Shown piece by piece: positions 45,676 through 54,413 of a stretch of DNA of 64,000 bases. The position numbers and the translations under genes were made by a program. Under the pieces are notes generated by a model. That model saw only the letters and a list, made by a program, of their open reading frames with translations, was not told the origin of the DNA and ran no database searches. Origin of the DNA: Pseudomonas sp. C1C7 (GTDB lineage Bacteria; Pseudomonadota; Gammaproteobacteria; Pseudomonadales; Pseudomonadaceae); contig NZ_JABFMP010000024.1 in NCBI RefSeq assembly GCF_013359595.1, forward strand, positions 47,238 to 111,237. The letters are read 5' to 3'. The first letter of the stretch is position 1. Every line of letters starts with the position of its first letter.

Positions 45676-46350
45676 ATGCAGCCCTTCGTAATTGCTCCGT
45701 CGATTCTCTCCGCCGACTTCGCCCGCCTGGGTGAGGAAGTGGACAATGTCCTGGCCGCCGGCGCCGACTTCGTGCACTTCGATGTCATGGACAACCATTA
45801 CGTGCCCAACCTGACCATCGGCCCGATGGTCTGTGCGGCGCTGCGCAAGTACGGCGTGACCGCGCCGATCGACGCGCACCTGATGGTCAGCCCGGTAGAC
45901 CGCATCGTCGGTGACTTCATCGAAGCCGGCGCGACCTATATCACCTTCCACCCGGAAGCCACCCAGCACATCGACCGTTCCCTGCAACTGATCCGCGAAG
46001 GCGGCTGCAAGTCGGGCCTGGTGTTCAACCCGGCGACCCCGCTGGACGTGCTCAAGTACGTGATGGACAAGGTCGACATGATCCTGCTGATGAGCGTCAA
46101 CCCGGGCTTCGGCGGGCAGAAGTTCATCCCCGGCACCCTCGACAAACTGCGTGAAGCACGGGCGCTGATCGACGCTTCCGGTCGCGACATCCGCCTGGAA
46201 ATCGACGGTGGCGTGAATGTGAACAACATCCGTGAAATCGCCGCGGCGGGCGCCGACACCTTCGTCGCCGGTTCGGCGATCTTCAATGCGCCGAACTACC
46301 AGGAAGTCATCGACAAGATGCGCTCCGAACTGGCGCTGGCTCGTCCATGA
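45676..46350 (+). CDS. rpe: Ribulose-phosphate 3-epimerase
   Basis: Rpe interconverts ribulose-5-P and xylulose-5-P in the pentose phosphate pathway. The 224-residue TIM barrel shows IAPSILSADFARLG, HFDVMDNHYVPNLTIGP and NPGFGGQKF, with the catalytic Asp and metal His residues. The start at 45676 (MQPFVIAPS) is the usual one. It overlaps gph by 4 bases. Confidence 0.98.
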   Translation: MQPFVIAPSILSADFARLGEEVDNVLAAGADFVHFDVMDNHYVPNLTIGPMVCAALRKYGVTAPIDAHLMVSPVDRIVGDFIEAGATYITFHPEATQHIDRSLQLIREGGCKSGLVFNPATPLDVLKYVMDKVDMILLMSVNPGFGGQKFIPGTLDKLREARALIDASGRDIRLEIDGGVNVNNIREIAAAGADTFVAGSAIFNAPNYQEVIDKMRSELALARP

Positions 46351-47165
46351 GCGGTTTCGAGCAGCTGTTCCCGGGAAGCCTGCCAAAGCTGGTGATGTTC
46401 GATCTGGATGGCACGCTGATCGATTCAGTCCCGGATCTCGCGGCGGCTGTGGATAACATGCTGCTCAAGCTCGGTCGCCAACCTGCCGGCATCGAAGCGG
46501 TGCGCGAGTGGGTTGGCAACGGCGCGCCGGTGCTGGTGCGTCGGGCGCTGGCCGGTGCTCTGGACCATTCGGCGGTGGACGATGCCGAGGCCGAGCGCGC
46601 ACTGGAAATCTTCATGCAGGCCTACGGCGAAAGCCATGAGCTGACCGTGGTCTATCCCGGTGTGCGCGACACCCTGAAATGGCTGCACAAGCAGGGCGTC
46701 GAGATGGCGCTGATCACCAACAAGCCGGAGCGCTTCGTCGCCCCGCTGCTGGATCAGATGAAAATCGGCCGATATTTCCGGCTGATCATCGGCGGTGACA
46801 CCCTGCCACAGAAAAAACCGGACCCGGCCGCGCTGTTTTTCGTGATGAAAATGACCAACATTCCGGCCTCACAATCCTTGTTTGTCGGCGATTCGCGCAG
46901 CGATGTGCAGGCGGCGAAGGCGGCCGGGGTCAAGTGTGTGGCGTTGAGTTACGGCTACAACCACGGTCGACCGATTGCCGAAGAGTCGCCGGCGCTGGTC
47001 ATCGACGATCTGCGCAAGCTAATTCCCGGTTGCCTGGACCTTGCCGCTGAGATAACGTTGGCCGACGTTGTTCAACCCCCTTCTGGAAACGCCATCGTGG
47101 TGGTCACTCGCAAACTCTGGATGAAAGTTATCAAGGCCCTGGCCCGTTGGCGTTGGCGCGCCTGA
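46347..47165 (+). CDS. gph: Phosphoglycolate phosphatase
   Basis: This 272-residue HAD phosphatase removes phosphate from 2-phosphoglycolate. It has MFDLDGTLIDS (motif I, nucleophile Asp), ALITNKPERF (motif II), KKPDPAALFF (Lys) and FVGDSRSDVQAAKAAG (motif IV). The C-terminus runs about 45 residues past the HAD core into a basic tail. The rpe–gph–trpE order is conserved in pseudomonads. Confidence 0.97.
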   Translation: MSGFEQLFPGSLPKLVMFDLDGTLIDSVPDLAAAVDNMLLKLGRQPAGIEAVREWVGNGAPVLVRRALAGALDHSAVDDAEAERALEIFMQAYGESHELTVVYPGVRDTLKWLHKQGVEMALITNKPERFVAPLLDQMKIGRYFRLIIGGDTLPQKKPDPAALFFVMKMTNIPASQSLFVGDSRSDVQAAKAAGVKCVALSYGYNHGRPIAEESPALVIDDLRKLIPGCLDLAAEITLADVVQPPSGNAIVVVTRKLWMKVIKALARWRWRA

Positions 47166-47235
47166 CTTTTTCCTGGCCGGTCATCCGGCGCGTTTGCATA
47201 CCTGACTGTTAGACCCTCAAGCCACGAGGCATATC

Positions 47236-48717
47236 ATGATCCGCGAAGAATTCCTGCGTTTGGCCGCTGCCGGCTATAACCGCATTCCGCTTGCCTGCGA
47301 AACCCTGGCCGACTTCGACACGCCCCTGTCGATCTACCTGAAACTGGCCGACCAGCCCAATTCCTACCTGCTCGAATCGGTGCAGGGCGGCGAAAAATGG
47401 GGCCGTTACTCGATCATCGGCCTGCCGTGCCGCACCGTCGTGCGTGTTCACGATCATCACGTCAGCGTGACCGTCGATGGCGTCGAGACCGAAAGCCATG
47501 ATGTGGAAGACCCGCTGGCCTTCGTCGAAACCTTCAAGGCCCGCTACAACGTGCCGACCATCGCCGGCCTGCCGCGCTTCAACGGCGGTCTGGTGGGGTA
47601 CTTCGGCTATGACTGCGTGCGTTATGTGGAAAAGCGTCTGGGCAAGTGCCCGAACCCGGATCCGCTGGGCGTGCCGGACATTCTGCTGATGGTGTCCGAT
47701 GCGGTCGTGGTGTTCGACAACCTGGCCGGCAAGATGCACGCGATCGTCCTGGCCGACCCGTCGCAGCAAGACGCTTTCGAACAGGGCCGCGCCCGTCTGG
47801 AAGAGCTGCTGGAAAAACTTCGCCAGCCAATCACCCCGCGCCGTGGCCTGGATTTCAGCAAGCAGCAAGCGGCTGATCCGGTGTTCCGCTCAAGTTTCAC
47901 CCAGGGCGATTACGAAAAAGCCGTCGACACCATCAAGGAATACATCCTGGCTGGCGACTGCATGCAGGTCGTGCCGTCCCAGCGCATGTCGATCGACTTC
48001 AAGGCGGCGCCCATCGATCTGTACCGCGCACTGCGTTGCTTCAACCCGACGCCGTACATGTACTTCTTCAACTTCGGCGATTTCCACGTCGTCGGCAGTT
48101 CGCCGGAAGTGCTGGTGCGGGTCGAAGATAATCTGATTACCGTACGCCCGATTGCCGGCACCCGCCCGCGTGGCGCGAACGAAGAGGCTGATCTGGCGCT
48201 GGAAAAAGACCTGCTGTCGGACGCCAAGGAAATCGCCGAGCACCTGATGCTGATCGACCTGGGTCGCAACGACACCGGTCGTGTATCGGAAATCGGTTCG
48301 GTGAAACTCACCGAGAAGATGGTCATCGAGCGTTATTCCAACGTGATGCACATCGTTTCCAACGTCACCGGCCAATTGAAGGAAGGCCTGACGGCGATGG
48401 ACTCATTGCGGGCGATTCTGCCGGCGGGCACCTTGTCCGGCGCACCGAAAATCCGCGCCATGGAAATCATCGATGAACTGGAACCGGTCAAGCGTGGTGT
48501 CTACGGCGGCGCCGTCGGCTACTTCGCCTGGAACGGCAACATGGACACCGCCATCGCGATCCGCACGGCGGTGATCAAGAACGGCGAACTGCACGTGCAG
48601 GCCGGCGGCGGCATCGTCGCCGACTCGGTGCCGGCGCTGGAATGGGAAGAAACCCTGAACAAGCGCCGCGCGATGTTCCGTGCGGTGGCTCTGGCTGAAC
48701 AAACTCCACAAGGCTGA
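47236..48717 (+). CDS. trpE: Anthranilate synthase component I
   Basis: TrpE makes anthranilate from chorismate with ammonia delivered by TrpG. The 493-residue enzyme has the N-terminal tryptophan-binding LLES motif and the chorismate-binding core with PTPYMYFFN, IAGTRPRGAN, LIDLGRNDTGRVS and YGGAVGYFAWNG. The 70-base gap after gph is too short for a classical Trp leader peptide. trpG lies 114 bases downstream. Confidence 0.98.
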   Translation: MIREEFLRLAAAGYNRIPLACETLADFDTPLSIYLKLADQPNSYLLESVQGGEKWGRYSIIGLPCRTVVRVHDHHVSVTVDGVETESHDVEDPLAFVETFKARYNVPTIAGLPRFNGGLVGYFGYDCVRYVEKRLGKCPNPDPLGVPDILLMVSDAVVVFDNLAGKMHAIVLADPSQQDAFEQGRARLEELLEKLRQPITPRRGLDFSKQQAADPVFRSSFTQGDYEKAVDTIKEYILAGDCMQVVPSQRMSIDFKAAPIDLYRALRCFNPTPYMYFFNFGDFHVVGSSPEVLVRVEDNLITVRPIAGTRPRGANEEADLALEKDLLSDAKEIAEHLMLIDLGRNDTGRVSEIGSVKLTEKMVIERYSNVMHIVSNVTGQLKEGLTAMDSLRAILPAGTLSGAPKIRAMEIIDELEPVKRGVYGGAVGYFAWNGNMDTAIAIRTAVIKNGELHVQAGGGIVADSVPALEWEETLNKRRAMFRAVALAEQTPQG

Positions 48718-48720
48718 CCG

Positions 48721-48810
48721 ATGAGCGTTGCCCGCACGCAGGCCGCCTTGAGCGATCAAGCGCTGGACGCTGCGGGCCACTCACCCGAAGGCCGTATTAG
48801 TAGTCAGTGA
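48721..48810 (+). CDS. Possible 29-residue small ORF between trpE and trpG
   Basis: ATG at 48721 stands 3 bases after the trpE stop with AAGG 7–8 bases upstream, and runs 29 codons (MSVARTQAALSDQALDAAGH at the start) to TGA. It contains no Trp, so it is not a standard attenuator peptide. It could link trpE and trpG translation, or it may be chance. Confidence 0.3.
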   Translation: MSVARTQAALSDQALDAAGHSPEGRISSQ

Positions 48811-48831
48811 ATTCAAGAGGTTCTTAACGCC

Positions 48832-49425
48832 ATGTTGCTGATGATCGATAACTACGACTCTTTTACTTACAACGTTGTGCAATACTTGGGCGAGCTCGGC
48901 GCCGAGGTCAAAGTCGTGCGCAACGATGAACTCACCATCGCCGAAATCGAAGCGCTCAACCCTGAACGTATCGTGGTTTCTCCCGGCCCTTGCACGCCGA
49001 CCGAGGCGGGCGTCTCGATTGATGTGATCAAGCACTTCGGTGGCAAACTGCCGATTCTGGGCGTCTGCCTCGGCCATCAATCCATCGGCCAGGCCTTTGG
49101 CGGCGATGTGGTCCGTGCCCGTCAGGTGATGCACGGCAAGACCAGCCCGGTGTTCCACGAAGACAAGGGCGTATTCGAAGGCCTGAATCATCCGCTGACG
49201 GTTACCCGCTACCACTCGTTGATCGTCAAGCGCGAAACTCTGCCCGATTGCCTGGAGCTGACCGCCTGGACCCAGCTCGAAGACGGGTCGGTCGACGAGA
49301 TCATGGGCCTGCGTCACAAGACATTGAACATCGAAGGTGTGCAGTTCCACCCTGAGTCTATCCTGACCGAACAGGGCCACGAACTCTTCGCCAACTTCCT
49401 CAAACAAACCGGCGGCACGCGCTAA
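48832..49425 (+). CDS. trpG: Anthranilate synthase component II (glutamine amidotransferase)
   Basis: TrpG releases ammonia from glutamine for TrpE, and in pseudomonads usually also serves p-aminobenzoate synthesis. The 197-residue class I amidotransferase has SPGPCTP, nucleophile loop GVCLGHQSIGQ (Cys ~79) and the catalytic VQFHPESI. AAGAGG precedes the ATG. It starts the trpGDC operon. Confidence 0.98.
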   Translation: MLLMIDNYDSFTYNVVQYLGELGAEVKVVRNDELTIAEIEALNPERIVVSPGPCTPTEAGVSIDVIKHFGGKLPILGVCLGHQSIGQAFGGDVVRARQVMHGKTSPVFHEDKGVFEGLNHPLTVTRYHSLIVKRETLPDCLELTAWTQLEDGSVDEIMGLRHKTLNIEGVQFHPESILTEQGHELFANFLKQTGGTR

Positions 49426-49434
49426 GGACCTTTC

Positions 49435-50484
49435 ATGAATATCAAGACAGCCTTGAGCCGTATCGTCGATCACCTCGACCTCAGCACCGAAGAAATGCGC
49501 TCCGTGATGCGCGAAATCATGACCGGGCAGTGCACGGACGCGCAGATTGGCGCGTTCATGATGGCCATGCGCATGAAGAGCGAAAGCATCGACGAAATCG
49601 TCGGCGCCGTGTCGGTCATGCGCGAGCTGGCGGACAAAGTCGAACTCAAGACCCTCGACGGCGTGGTCGATGTGGTAGGCACCGGCGGTGACGGTGCCAA
49701 TATCTTCAACGTGTCGACCGCCTCCGCCTTCGTGGTTTCGGCGGCCGGTTGCACCGTGGCAAAGCACGGTAACCGTGCGGTTTCCGGCAAGAGCGGCAGT
49801 GCCGACCTGCTGGAAGCGGCCGGCATCTATCTGAACCTGACTCCGGTACAAGTGGCGCGCTGCATCGATAACGTCGGTATCGGTTTCATGTTCGCCCAGA
49901 CCCACCACAGCGCCATGAAGCACGCCGCCGCTCCGCGCAAGGAGCTGGGGCTGCGTACCCTGTTCAACATGCTCGGCCCGCTTACGAATCCGGCCGGCGT
50001 GAAACATCAGGTGGTGGGCGTGTTCACCCAGGCCTTGTGCCGACCGCTGGCTGAAGTGTTGCAGCGTCTGGGCAGCAAGCATGTGCTGGTGGTGCATTCC
50101 AAGGATGGCCTGGACGAGTTCAGCCTGGCTGCACCGACCTACGTCGCCGAGCTGAAGGACGACCAGATCACCGAGTATTGGGTCGAGCCCGAAGACCTGG
50201 GCATGAAAAGCCAGAGCCTGCACGGCCTGGCTGTCGAAAGCCCGGAAGCTTCCCTCGAGCTGATTCGCGATGCACTGGGCAAGCGCAAAACTGAAAACGG
50301 TCAGAAGGCTGCCGAGATGATTATGCTCAACGCGGGCGCCGCGTTGTACGCCGCCGATCACGCCAGCAGTCTCAAAGAGGGCGTTGCCCTGGCGCACGAT
50401 GCGTTGCATACAGGCCTGGCTCGGGAAAAACTCGAGGAGCTGGGCGCATTTACCGCGGTATTCAAAGTGGAGAATGAGGGATGA
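49435..50484 (+). CDS. trpD: Anthranilate phosphoribosyltransferase
   Basis: TrpD joins anthranilate to PRPP. The 349-residue protein has the GTGGDGANIFNVSTA PRPP loop (~residue 80), the KHGNRAVSGKSGSAD stretch and RTLFNMLGPLTNPA. The start is 9 bases after trpG, and the stop overlaps the trpC ATG by 4 bases. Confidence 0.98.
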   Translation: MNIKTALSRIVDHLDLSTEEMRSVMREIMTGQCTDAQIGAFMMAMRMKSESIDEIVGAVSVMRELADKVELKTLDGVVDVVGTGGDGANIFNVSTASAFVVSAAGCTVAKHGNRAVSGKSGSADLLEAAGIYLNLTPVQVARCIDNVGIGFMFAQTHHSAMKHAAAPRKELGLRTLFNMLGPLTNPAGVKHQVVGVFTQALCRPLAEVLQRLGSKHVLVVHSKDGLDEFSLAAPTYVAELKDDQITEYWVEPEDLGMKSQSLHGLAVESPEASLELIRDALGKRKTENGQKAAEMIMLNAGAALYAADHASSLKEGVALAHDALHTGLAREKLEELGAFTAVFKVENEG

Positions 50485-51317
50485 GTGTACCGACGGTTCT
50501 GGAAAAGATTCTGGCGCGCAAGGTTGAGGAAGTGGCCGAGCGCAGCGCTCGCGTCAGCCTCACCGAGCTTGAGAATCTGGCCAAGGCGGCCGATGCACCC
50601 CGTGGTTTTGCCAAGGCGTTGCTGGCTCAGGCCAAGCTTAAACAACCGGCAGTCATTGCCGAGATCAAGAAAGCGTCGCCAAGCAAAGGTGTGATCCGCG
50701 AGAACTTCGTGCCTGCCGACATCGCCAAAAGCTACGAGAAAGGCGGTGCGACCTGCCTGTCGGTGCTGACCGATATCGATTATTTCCAGGGCGCCGACGC
50801 CTACCTGCAGCAGGCCCGCGCGGCCTGCAAGCTGCCGGTGATCCGCAAGGACTTCATGATCGATCCGTACCAGATCGTCGAAGCCCGTGCGCTGGGCGCC
50901 GACTGCGTGCTGTTGATCGTATCCGCGTTGGATGACGTGAAAATGGCCGAACTGGCATCCGTGGCCAAGGATGTTGGTCTTGATGTGCTGGTGGAGGTTC
51001 ACGACGGTGACGAACTGGAGCGGGCCCTGAAAACCCTCGACACGCCATTGGTCGGTATCAACAACCGCAACCTGCACACCTTCGATGTCAGCCTGGAAAC
51101 CACGCTGGACCTGTTGCCGCGCATTCCCCGTGATCGCCTGGTCATCACCGAAAGTGGCATCCTCAATCGGGCGGATGTCGAGCTGATGGAAATCAGCGAC
51201 GTTTACGCGTTCCTGGTGGGTGAAGCATTCATGCGCGCCGAGAGCCCGGGCACCGAGTTGCAGCGTCTGTTCTTCCCTGAGCGTGGTGTTCCCGTAAGCG
51301 GTTCGACCCTCGACTGA
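50481..51317 (+). CDS. trpC: Indole-3-glycerol-phosphate synthase
   Basis: TrpC cyclises CdRP to indole-3-glycerol phosphate. It is a 278-residue TIM barrel with IKKASPSKGVIRENF (catalytic Lys), PVIRKDFMIDPYQI, IVSALDD and VITESGI. It is monofunctional (no TrpF domain), as in other pseudomonads. Ends trpGDC; a REPIN follows. Confidence 0.98.
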   Translation: MSVPTVLEKILARKVEEVAERSARVSLTELENLAKAADAPRGFAKALLAQAKLKQPAVIAEIKKASPSKGVIRENFVPADIAKSYEKGGATCLSVLTDIDYFQGADAYLQQARAACKLPVIRKDFMIDPYQIVEARALGADCVLLIVSALDDVKMAELASVAKDVGLDVLVEVHDGDELERALKTLDTPLVGINNRNLHTFDVSLETTLDLLPRIPRDRLVITESGILNRADVELMEISDVYAFLVGEAFMRAESPGTELQRLFFPERGVPVSGSTLD

Positions 51318-51339
51318 TTACAGTCAGACCGAGATGCCT

Positions 51340-51403
51340 TTCGCGAGCAAGCCCGCTCCCACATTTAAATGCGGTCTAATGTGGGAGCGGGCTTGCTCGC
51401 GAA
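51340..51403. repeat. REPIN after trpC
   Basis: TTCGCGAGCAAGCCCGCTCC begins a 26-base arm (51340–51365) exactly complementary to 51378–51403, with a 12-base loop. It lies 22 bases past the trpC stop and is likely to protect or end the trp mRNA. Confidence 0.88.
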
Positions 51404-51449
51404 GAGGCCTTCAAATTCCCCGAAGATCTGAAGCCTGCCGGAGCTGTCC

Positions 51450-52151
51450 ATGTCGCTACCAACTTCCCTGACCATCGAAGCCGGCCTGCAAGCCGAACAG
51501 GACTTGCTGGCATCGGTCTGCGCCGGCAACACGGAATTTGGCCTGCTGTTCTGGCGGCCCAGCGATCGGGCTTTGGTCATGCCGCGCCGCTTGAACCGCC
51601 TGCCCGACTTCGATCACGCCTGTGAAGTCTCCGCCGCTGCCGGCTGGCCGGTGCTGTTGCGCGAAACCGGCGGCGAGCCGGTGCCGCAATCGTCATCGAC
51701 CATCAATATCGCCCTGGTTTATGCGCCACCGCGCAGTGAAGGCGATCTGAACCGCATCGAGTCCGGATACCGGCGCTTGTGCGACCCGATCTGTGATCTG
51801 CTGGATGAGCTGGGCGGGACGTCGTCGCTCGGGGAAATCGAAGGCGCGTTTTGCGATGGCCGCTTCAACGTCAACCTGGACGGGCGCAAGATGGTCGGCA
51901 CCGCCCAGCGCTGGCGCCAGAGTCAGGGCGGGCAGCGGCCGGTGGGGTTGGTTCACGGTGCGATGCTGGTGGATAACGAGCGTGAATCGATGGTTGCGGC
52001 GGTCAATCGATTCAACGAGGCCTGTGGTCTGGAGCAGCGGGTGCGTGCCGAAAGCCACATCGCCCTGCATGAGAAGTTCATGGCGCCAGACGCGCTGGCA
52101 CGTCTCGACGAACTCTACCGGCAAATGCTGGTGCGGATGTTCAGCGCCTAG
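51450..52151 (+). CDS. Lipoate–protein ligase family protein (BPL/LplA/LipB fold), atypical
   Basis: This 233-residue protein of the biotin/lipoate ligase fold has GRKMVGTAQRWRQ, with the conserved catalytic-type Lys, at ~residues 148–160. The substrate loop reads RETGGEPVPQ where LplA has RRxGGGxVxH, so it may not use lipoate or may act only as an amidotransferase or binding protein. The ATG at 51450 lies behind weak SD-like GGAG at 51439–51442. It converges with vfr, and the two TAG stops share CTAG. Confidence 0.75.
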   Translation: MSLPTSLTIEAGLQAEQDLLASVCAGNTEFGLLFWRPSDRALVMPRRLNRLPDFDHACEVSAAAGWPVLLRETGGEPVPQSSSTINIALVYAPPRSEGDLNRIESGYRRLCDPICDLLDELGGTSSLGEIEGAFCDGRFNVNLDGRKMVGTAQRWRQSQGGQRPVGLVHGAMLVDNERESMVAAVNRFNEACGLEQRVRAESHIALHEKFMAPDALARLDELYRQMLVRMFSA

Positions 52152-52792
52152 CGCGTACCGAACACCACCATGGTCTTGCCCTTGACGTCGACCAGGTTGC
52201 GTTCCTCAAGGTCCTTGAGCACGCGACCGACCATCTCCCGAGAACAGCCGACGATCCGCCCGATTTCCTGACGTGTCACCTTGATCTGCATGCCATCGGG
52301 GTGAGTCATGGCGTCAGGCTGCTTGCACAGTTCCAGCAGGCAGCGAGCGACGCGACCCGTGACGTCGAAAAAGGCGAGGTCGCCAACCTTGCGGGTGGTG
52401 TTGCGCAGTCGCTGGGCGATCTGCCCGCTCAACACATAAAGAATGTCCGGGTCCTGCTGCGACAGTTCACGGAATTTCGTGTAACTGATTTCCGCGACTT
52501 CGCATTCCACCTTGGCGCGCACCCAGGCGCTGCGCTGCTGCTCCAGGCCTGCCTGCTCGAACAGGCCCAACTCACCGAAAAAGTCCCCGGCATTCAGATA
52601 AGCGATGATCATTTCCCGGCCGTCGTCATCTTCGATCAGGATCGTGACCGAACCTTTGATGATGAAGAACAGCGTTTCGGCGCGGTCGCCAGCGCAAATG
52701 ATGTTGCTCTTGGCCTGATAGCGGCGGCGCTGACAATGCATCAATAGCTTGTCGAGGTTCTTGATCTTGGGGGTGGGGGCAATAGCAACCAT
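52148..52792 (-). CDS. vfr: cAMP-activated transcription factor Vfr (CRP family)
   Basis: Vfr is a global regulator (virulence, quorum sensing and motility in P. aeruginosa). The 214-residue protein has a cyclic-nucleotide-binding domain (~20–130, with GDFFGELGLFE and the R-S pair in QQRSAWVRAKVE). A long dimer helix and a DNA-binding HTH (RQEIGRIVGCSREMVGRVL, ~175–195) follow. The start at 52792 follows GGGAT; the longer frame adds 8 residues. Confidence 0.97.
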   Translation of the reverse strand: MVAIAPTPKIKNLDKLLMHCQRRRYQAKSNIICAGDRAETLFFIIKGSVTILIEDDDGREMIIAYLNAGDFFGELGLFEQAGLEQQRSAWVRAKVECEVAEISYTKFRELSQQDPDILYVLSGQIAQRLRNTTRKVGDLAFFDVTGRVARCLLELCKQPDAMTHPDGMQIKVTRQEIGRIVGCSREMVGRVLKDLEERNLVDVKGKTMVVFGTR

Positions 52793-53023
52793 GGTTGTAT
52801 CCCGAAAAGACTGCACGGTGTGTTTGGTTTTTATATGAATTGCGGCGGCTGCGGCAAAGCCGGCAATGCGTCAGCGAATTGGCGTCAGCTTAACAGACAC
52901 TTCCGGCAATATTCGAGAAATTACCTACGGACATTAAGGTGGCGCGTCTCCGCAGGCGGGCACTGTCAATCACGGGGCCTGTGCTAAGCTGGCGACCCTT
53001 TTTTATACAGTGGAGTCTTGGCG

Positions 53024-53446
53024 ATGAAGGCACGCATCCAATGGGCTGGCGAAGCCATGTTCCTCGGCGAATCCGGTAGTGGTCATGTCGTGGTCATGGA
53101 CGGTCCGCCCGATGCCGGTGGCCGTAACCTGGGTGTCCGGCCGATGGAAATGCTCCTGCTGGGTGTCGGCGGTTGCAGTAACTTCGATGTGGTCAGCATT
53201 CTCAAGAAGTCCCGCCAGGCGGTCGAGAGCTGCGAAGCGTTCCTGGACGCCGAGCGTGCGAGCGAAGATCCGAAAGTCTTCAAGAAGATCCACATGCATT
53301 TCGTGGTCAAGGGCCGCGGGTTGAAAGAAGCCCAGGTCAAGCGTGCCATCGAGCTGTCGGCGGAGAAGTATTGCTCGGCGTCGATCATGCTGGGCGCCGC
53401 AGGTGTCGAGATCACCCACGACTACGAAATCGTCGAGCTTGGCTGA
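53024..53446 (+). CDS. OsmC family protein
   Basis: This 140-residue OsmC/Ohr-fold protein is probably a thiol-dependent peroxidase or related redox protein, close to the E. coli YhfA group. Two redox-type cysteines are in LLLGVGGCSNFDVV and EKYCSASIML. GGAG lies 8 bases before the ATG. It is divergent from vfr, as PA0653 is next to vfr in P. aeruginosa. A strong terminator follows. Confidence 0.92.
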   Translation: MKARIQWAGEAMFLGESGSGHVVVMDGPPDAGGRNLGVRPMEMLLLGVGGCSNFDVVSILKKSRQAVESCEAFLDAERASEDPKVFKKIHMHFVVKGRGLKEAQVKRAIELSAEKYCSASIMLGAAGVEITHDYEIVELG

Positions 53447-53480
53447 ATCGGGTAGTTGCTCATCCGACCGCAGCGAACAC

Positions 53481-53520
53481 AAAAAAGGCGACTCCCTCAC
53501 GGCAGTCGCCTTTTTTCTTT
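53481..53520 (+). terminator. Terminator of the osmC-like gene
   Basis: AAAAAAGGCGACT/AGTCGCCTTTTTT (stem 7–13 bp with an 11-base loop) starts 35 bases after the stop and is followed by TTTTTTCTTT. It can work on both strands. Confidence 0.92.
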
Positions 53521-53526
53521 CTCGTT

Positions 53527-53555
53527 TATGTAGGAGCGAAGCTTGCTCGCGAAGC
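53527..53555. repeat. Solitary REP sequence
   Basis: TGTAGGAGCGAAGCTTGCTCGCG is a single REP of the same subfamily as at 4404 and 43253, without a partner. It lies between the convergent osmC-like and coq7 genes. Confidence 0.7.
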
Positions 53556-53579
53556 GGCCCTTCCAGACAACCAAGGATC

Positions 53580-54227
53580 TCAGATCCGATAAGTACTCTT
53601 GGTCATCACCTTGGCCAACAAACTCATCCCGAACTTCACCGGCGCCGGAAACCGGAAACCGCCAGCATCCAGCGCACTCTCGGCATGCTGCTCTTCATCA
53701 ATACGCATCTGTTCCAGGATCGCCCGGGACTTTTCATCTTCCGCCGGCAACTGCTCGAGGTGTTCGTTCAAGTGTTTGCACACCTGATCTTCGGTGGCCG
53801 CGACGAAACCCAGGCTGACTTTGTCGCTGATCAGACCTGCAACCGCGCCGATCCCGAAGGACATGCCGTAGAACAGCGGATTGAGAATGCTGGTGTGGCT
53901 ACCCAGCTGATGGATGCGCTGCTCGCACCAGACCAGGTGATCGATTTCTTCCTCGGCGGCATGTTCCATGGCCGCTCGCACCTGCGGCAGCTTGGCGGTC
54001 AGCGCCTGCCCCTGGTACAGCGCCTGGGCGCAGACTTCGCCGGTATGGTTGATGCGCATCAGGCCGGCCACGTGCCGGGTGTCCTCGTCGCTCATTTTGG
54101 CGTCCGGCTGCACGATGGCGGGGGACGGGCGGTACGGCTGGCCACTGGAAGGCAGCAAAGTACGCATCGCGGCATCGGCTTGCAGCAGAAGGCGGTCGAT
54201 TGGCGAGTAGTGACGTTGGGTAGTCAT
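53580..54227 (-). CDS. coq7: 3-demethoxyubiquinol 3-hydroxylase (Coq7)
   Basis: Coq7 hydroxylates demethoxyubiquinol late in ubiquinone synthesis. The 215-residue di-iron protein has RINHTGEVCAQALY, AAEEEIDHLVWCEQR and MRIDEEQHAE, supplying the Glu/His iron ligands. The start at 54227 follows GGAGGT at ideal spacing, so the open frame further upstream is not coding. In P. aeruginosa speD lies between osmC and coq7; it is absent here. Confidence 0.96.
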   Translation of the reverse strand: MTTQRHYSPIDRLLLQADAAMRTLLPSSGQPYRPSPAIVQPDAKMSDEDTRHVAGLMRINHTGEVCAQALYQGQALTAKLPQVRAAMEHAAEEEIDHLVWCEQRIHQLGSHTSILNPLFYGMSFGIGAVAGLISDKVSLGFVAATEDQVCKHLNEHLEQLPAEDEKSRAILEQMRIDEEQHAESALDAGGFRFPAPVKFGMSLLAKVMTKSTYRI

Positions 54228-54413
54228 GCTGACCTCCGGAGGAATCTCGGCGGCCAGTTTAACCCAATCGGCCGTGGAAGTTTTGCCTCGGGTCATTGTG
54301 CGGCGGGGATGTTTCCGTTTGAGGGCGCTTGCTGGCGATGTGTTCCACGGCAACGGTGTTTTCTGCAAACACGCGTGATCGTTGACGTTCATCGCCAGCA
54401 GTGGGGCGTCTGA

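Noticed and set aside
47166..47235. Tryptophan attenuator before trpE
   Set aside because: Only 70 bases, with no Trp-rich leader ORF and no terminator/antiterminator pair.
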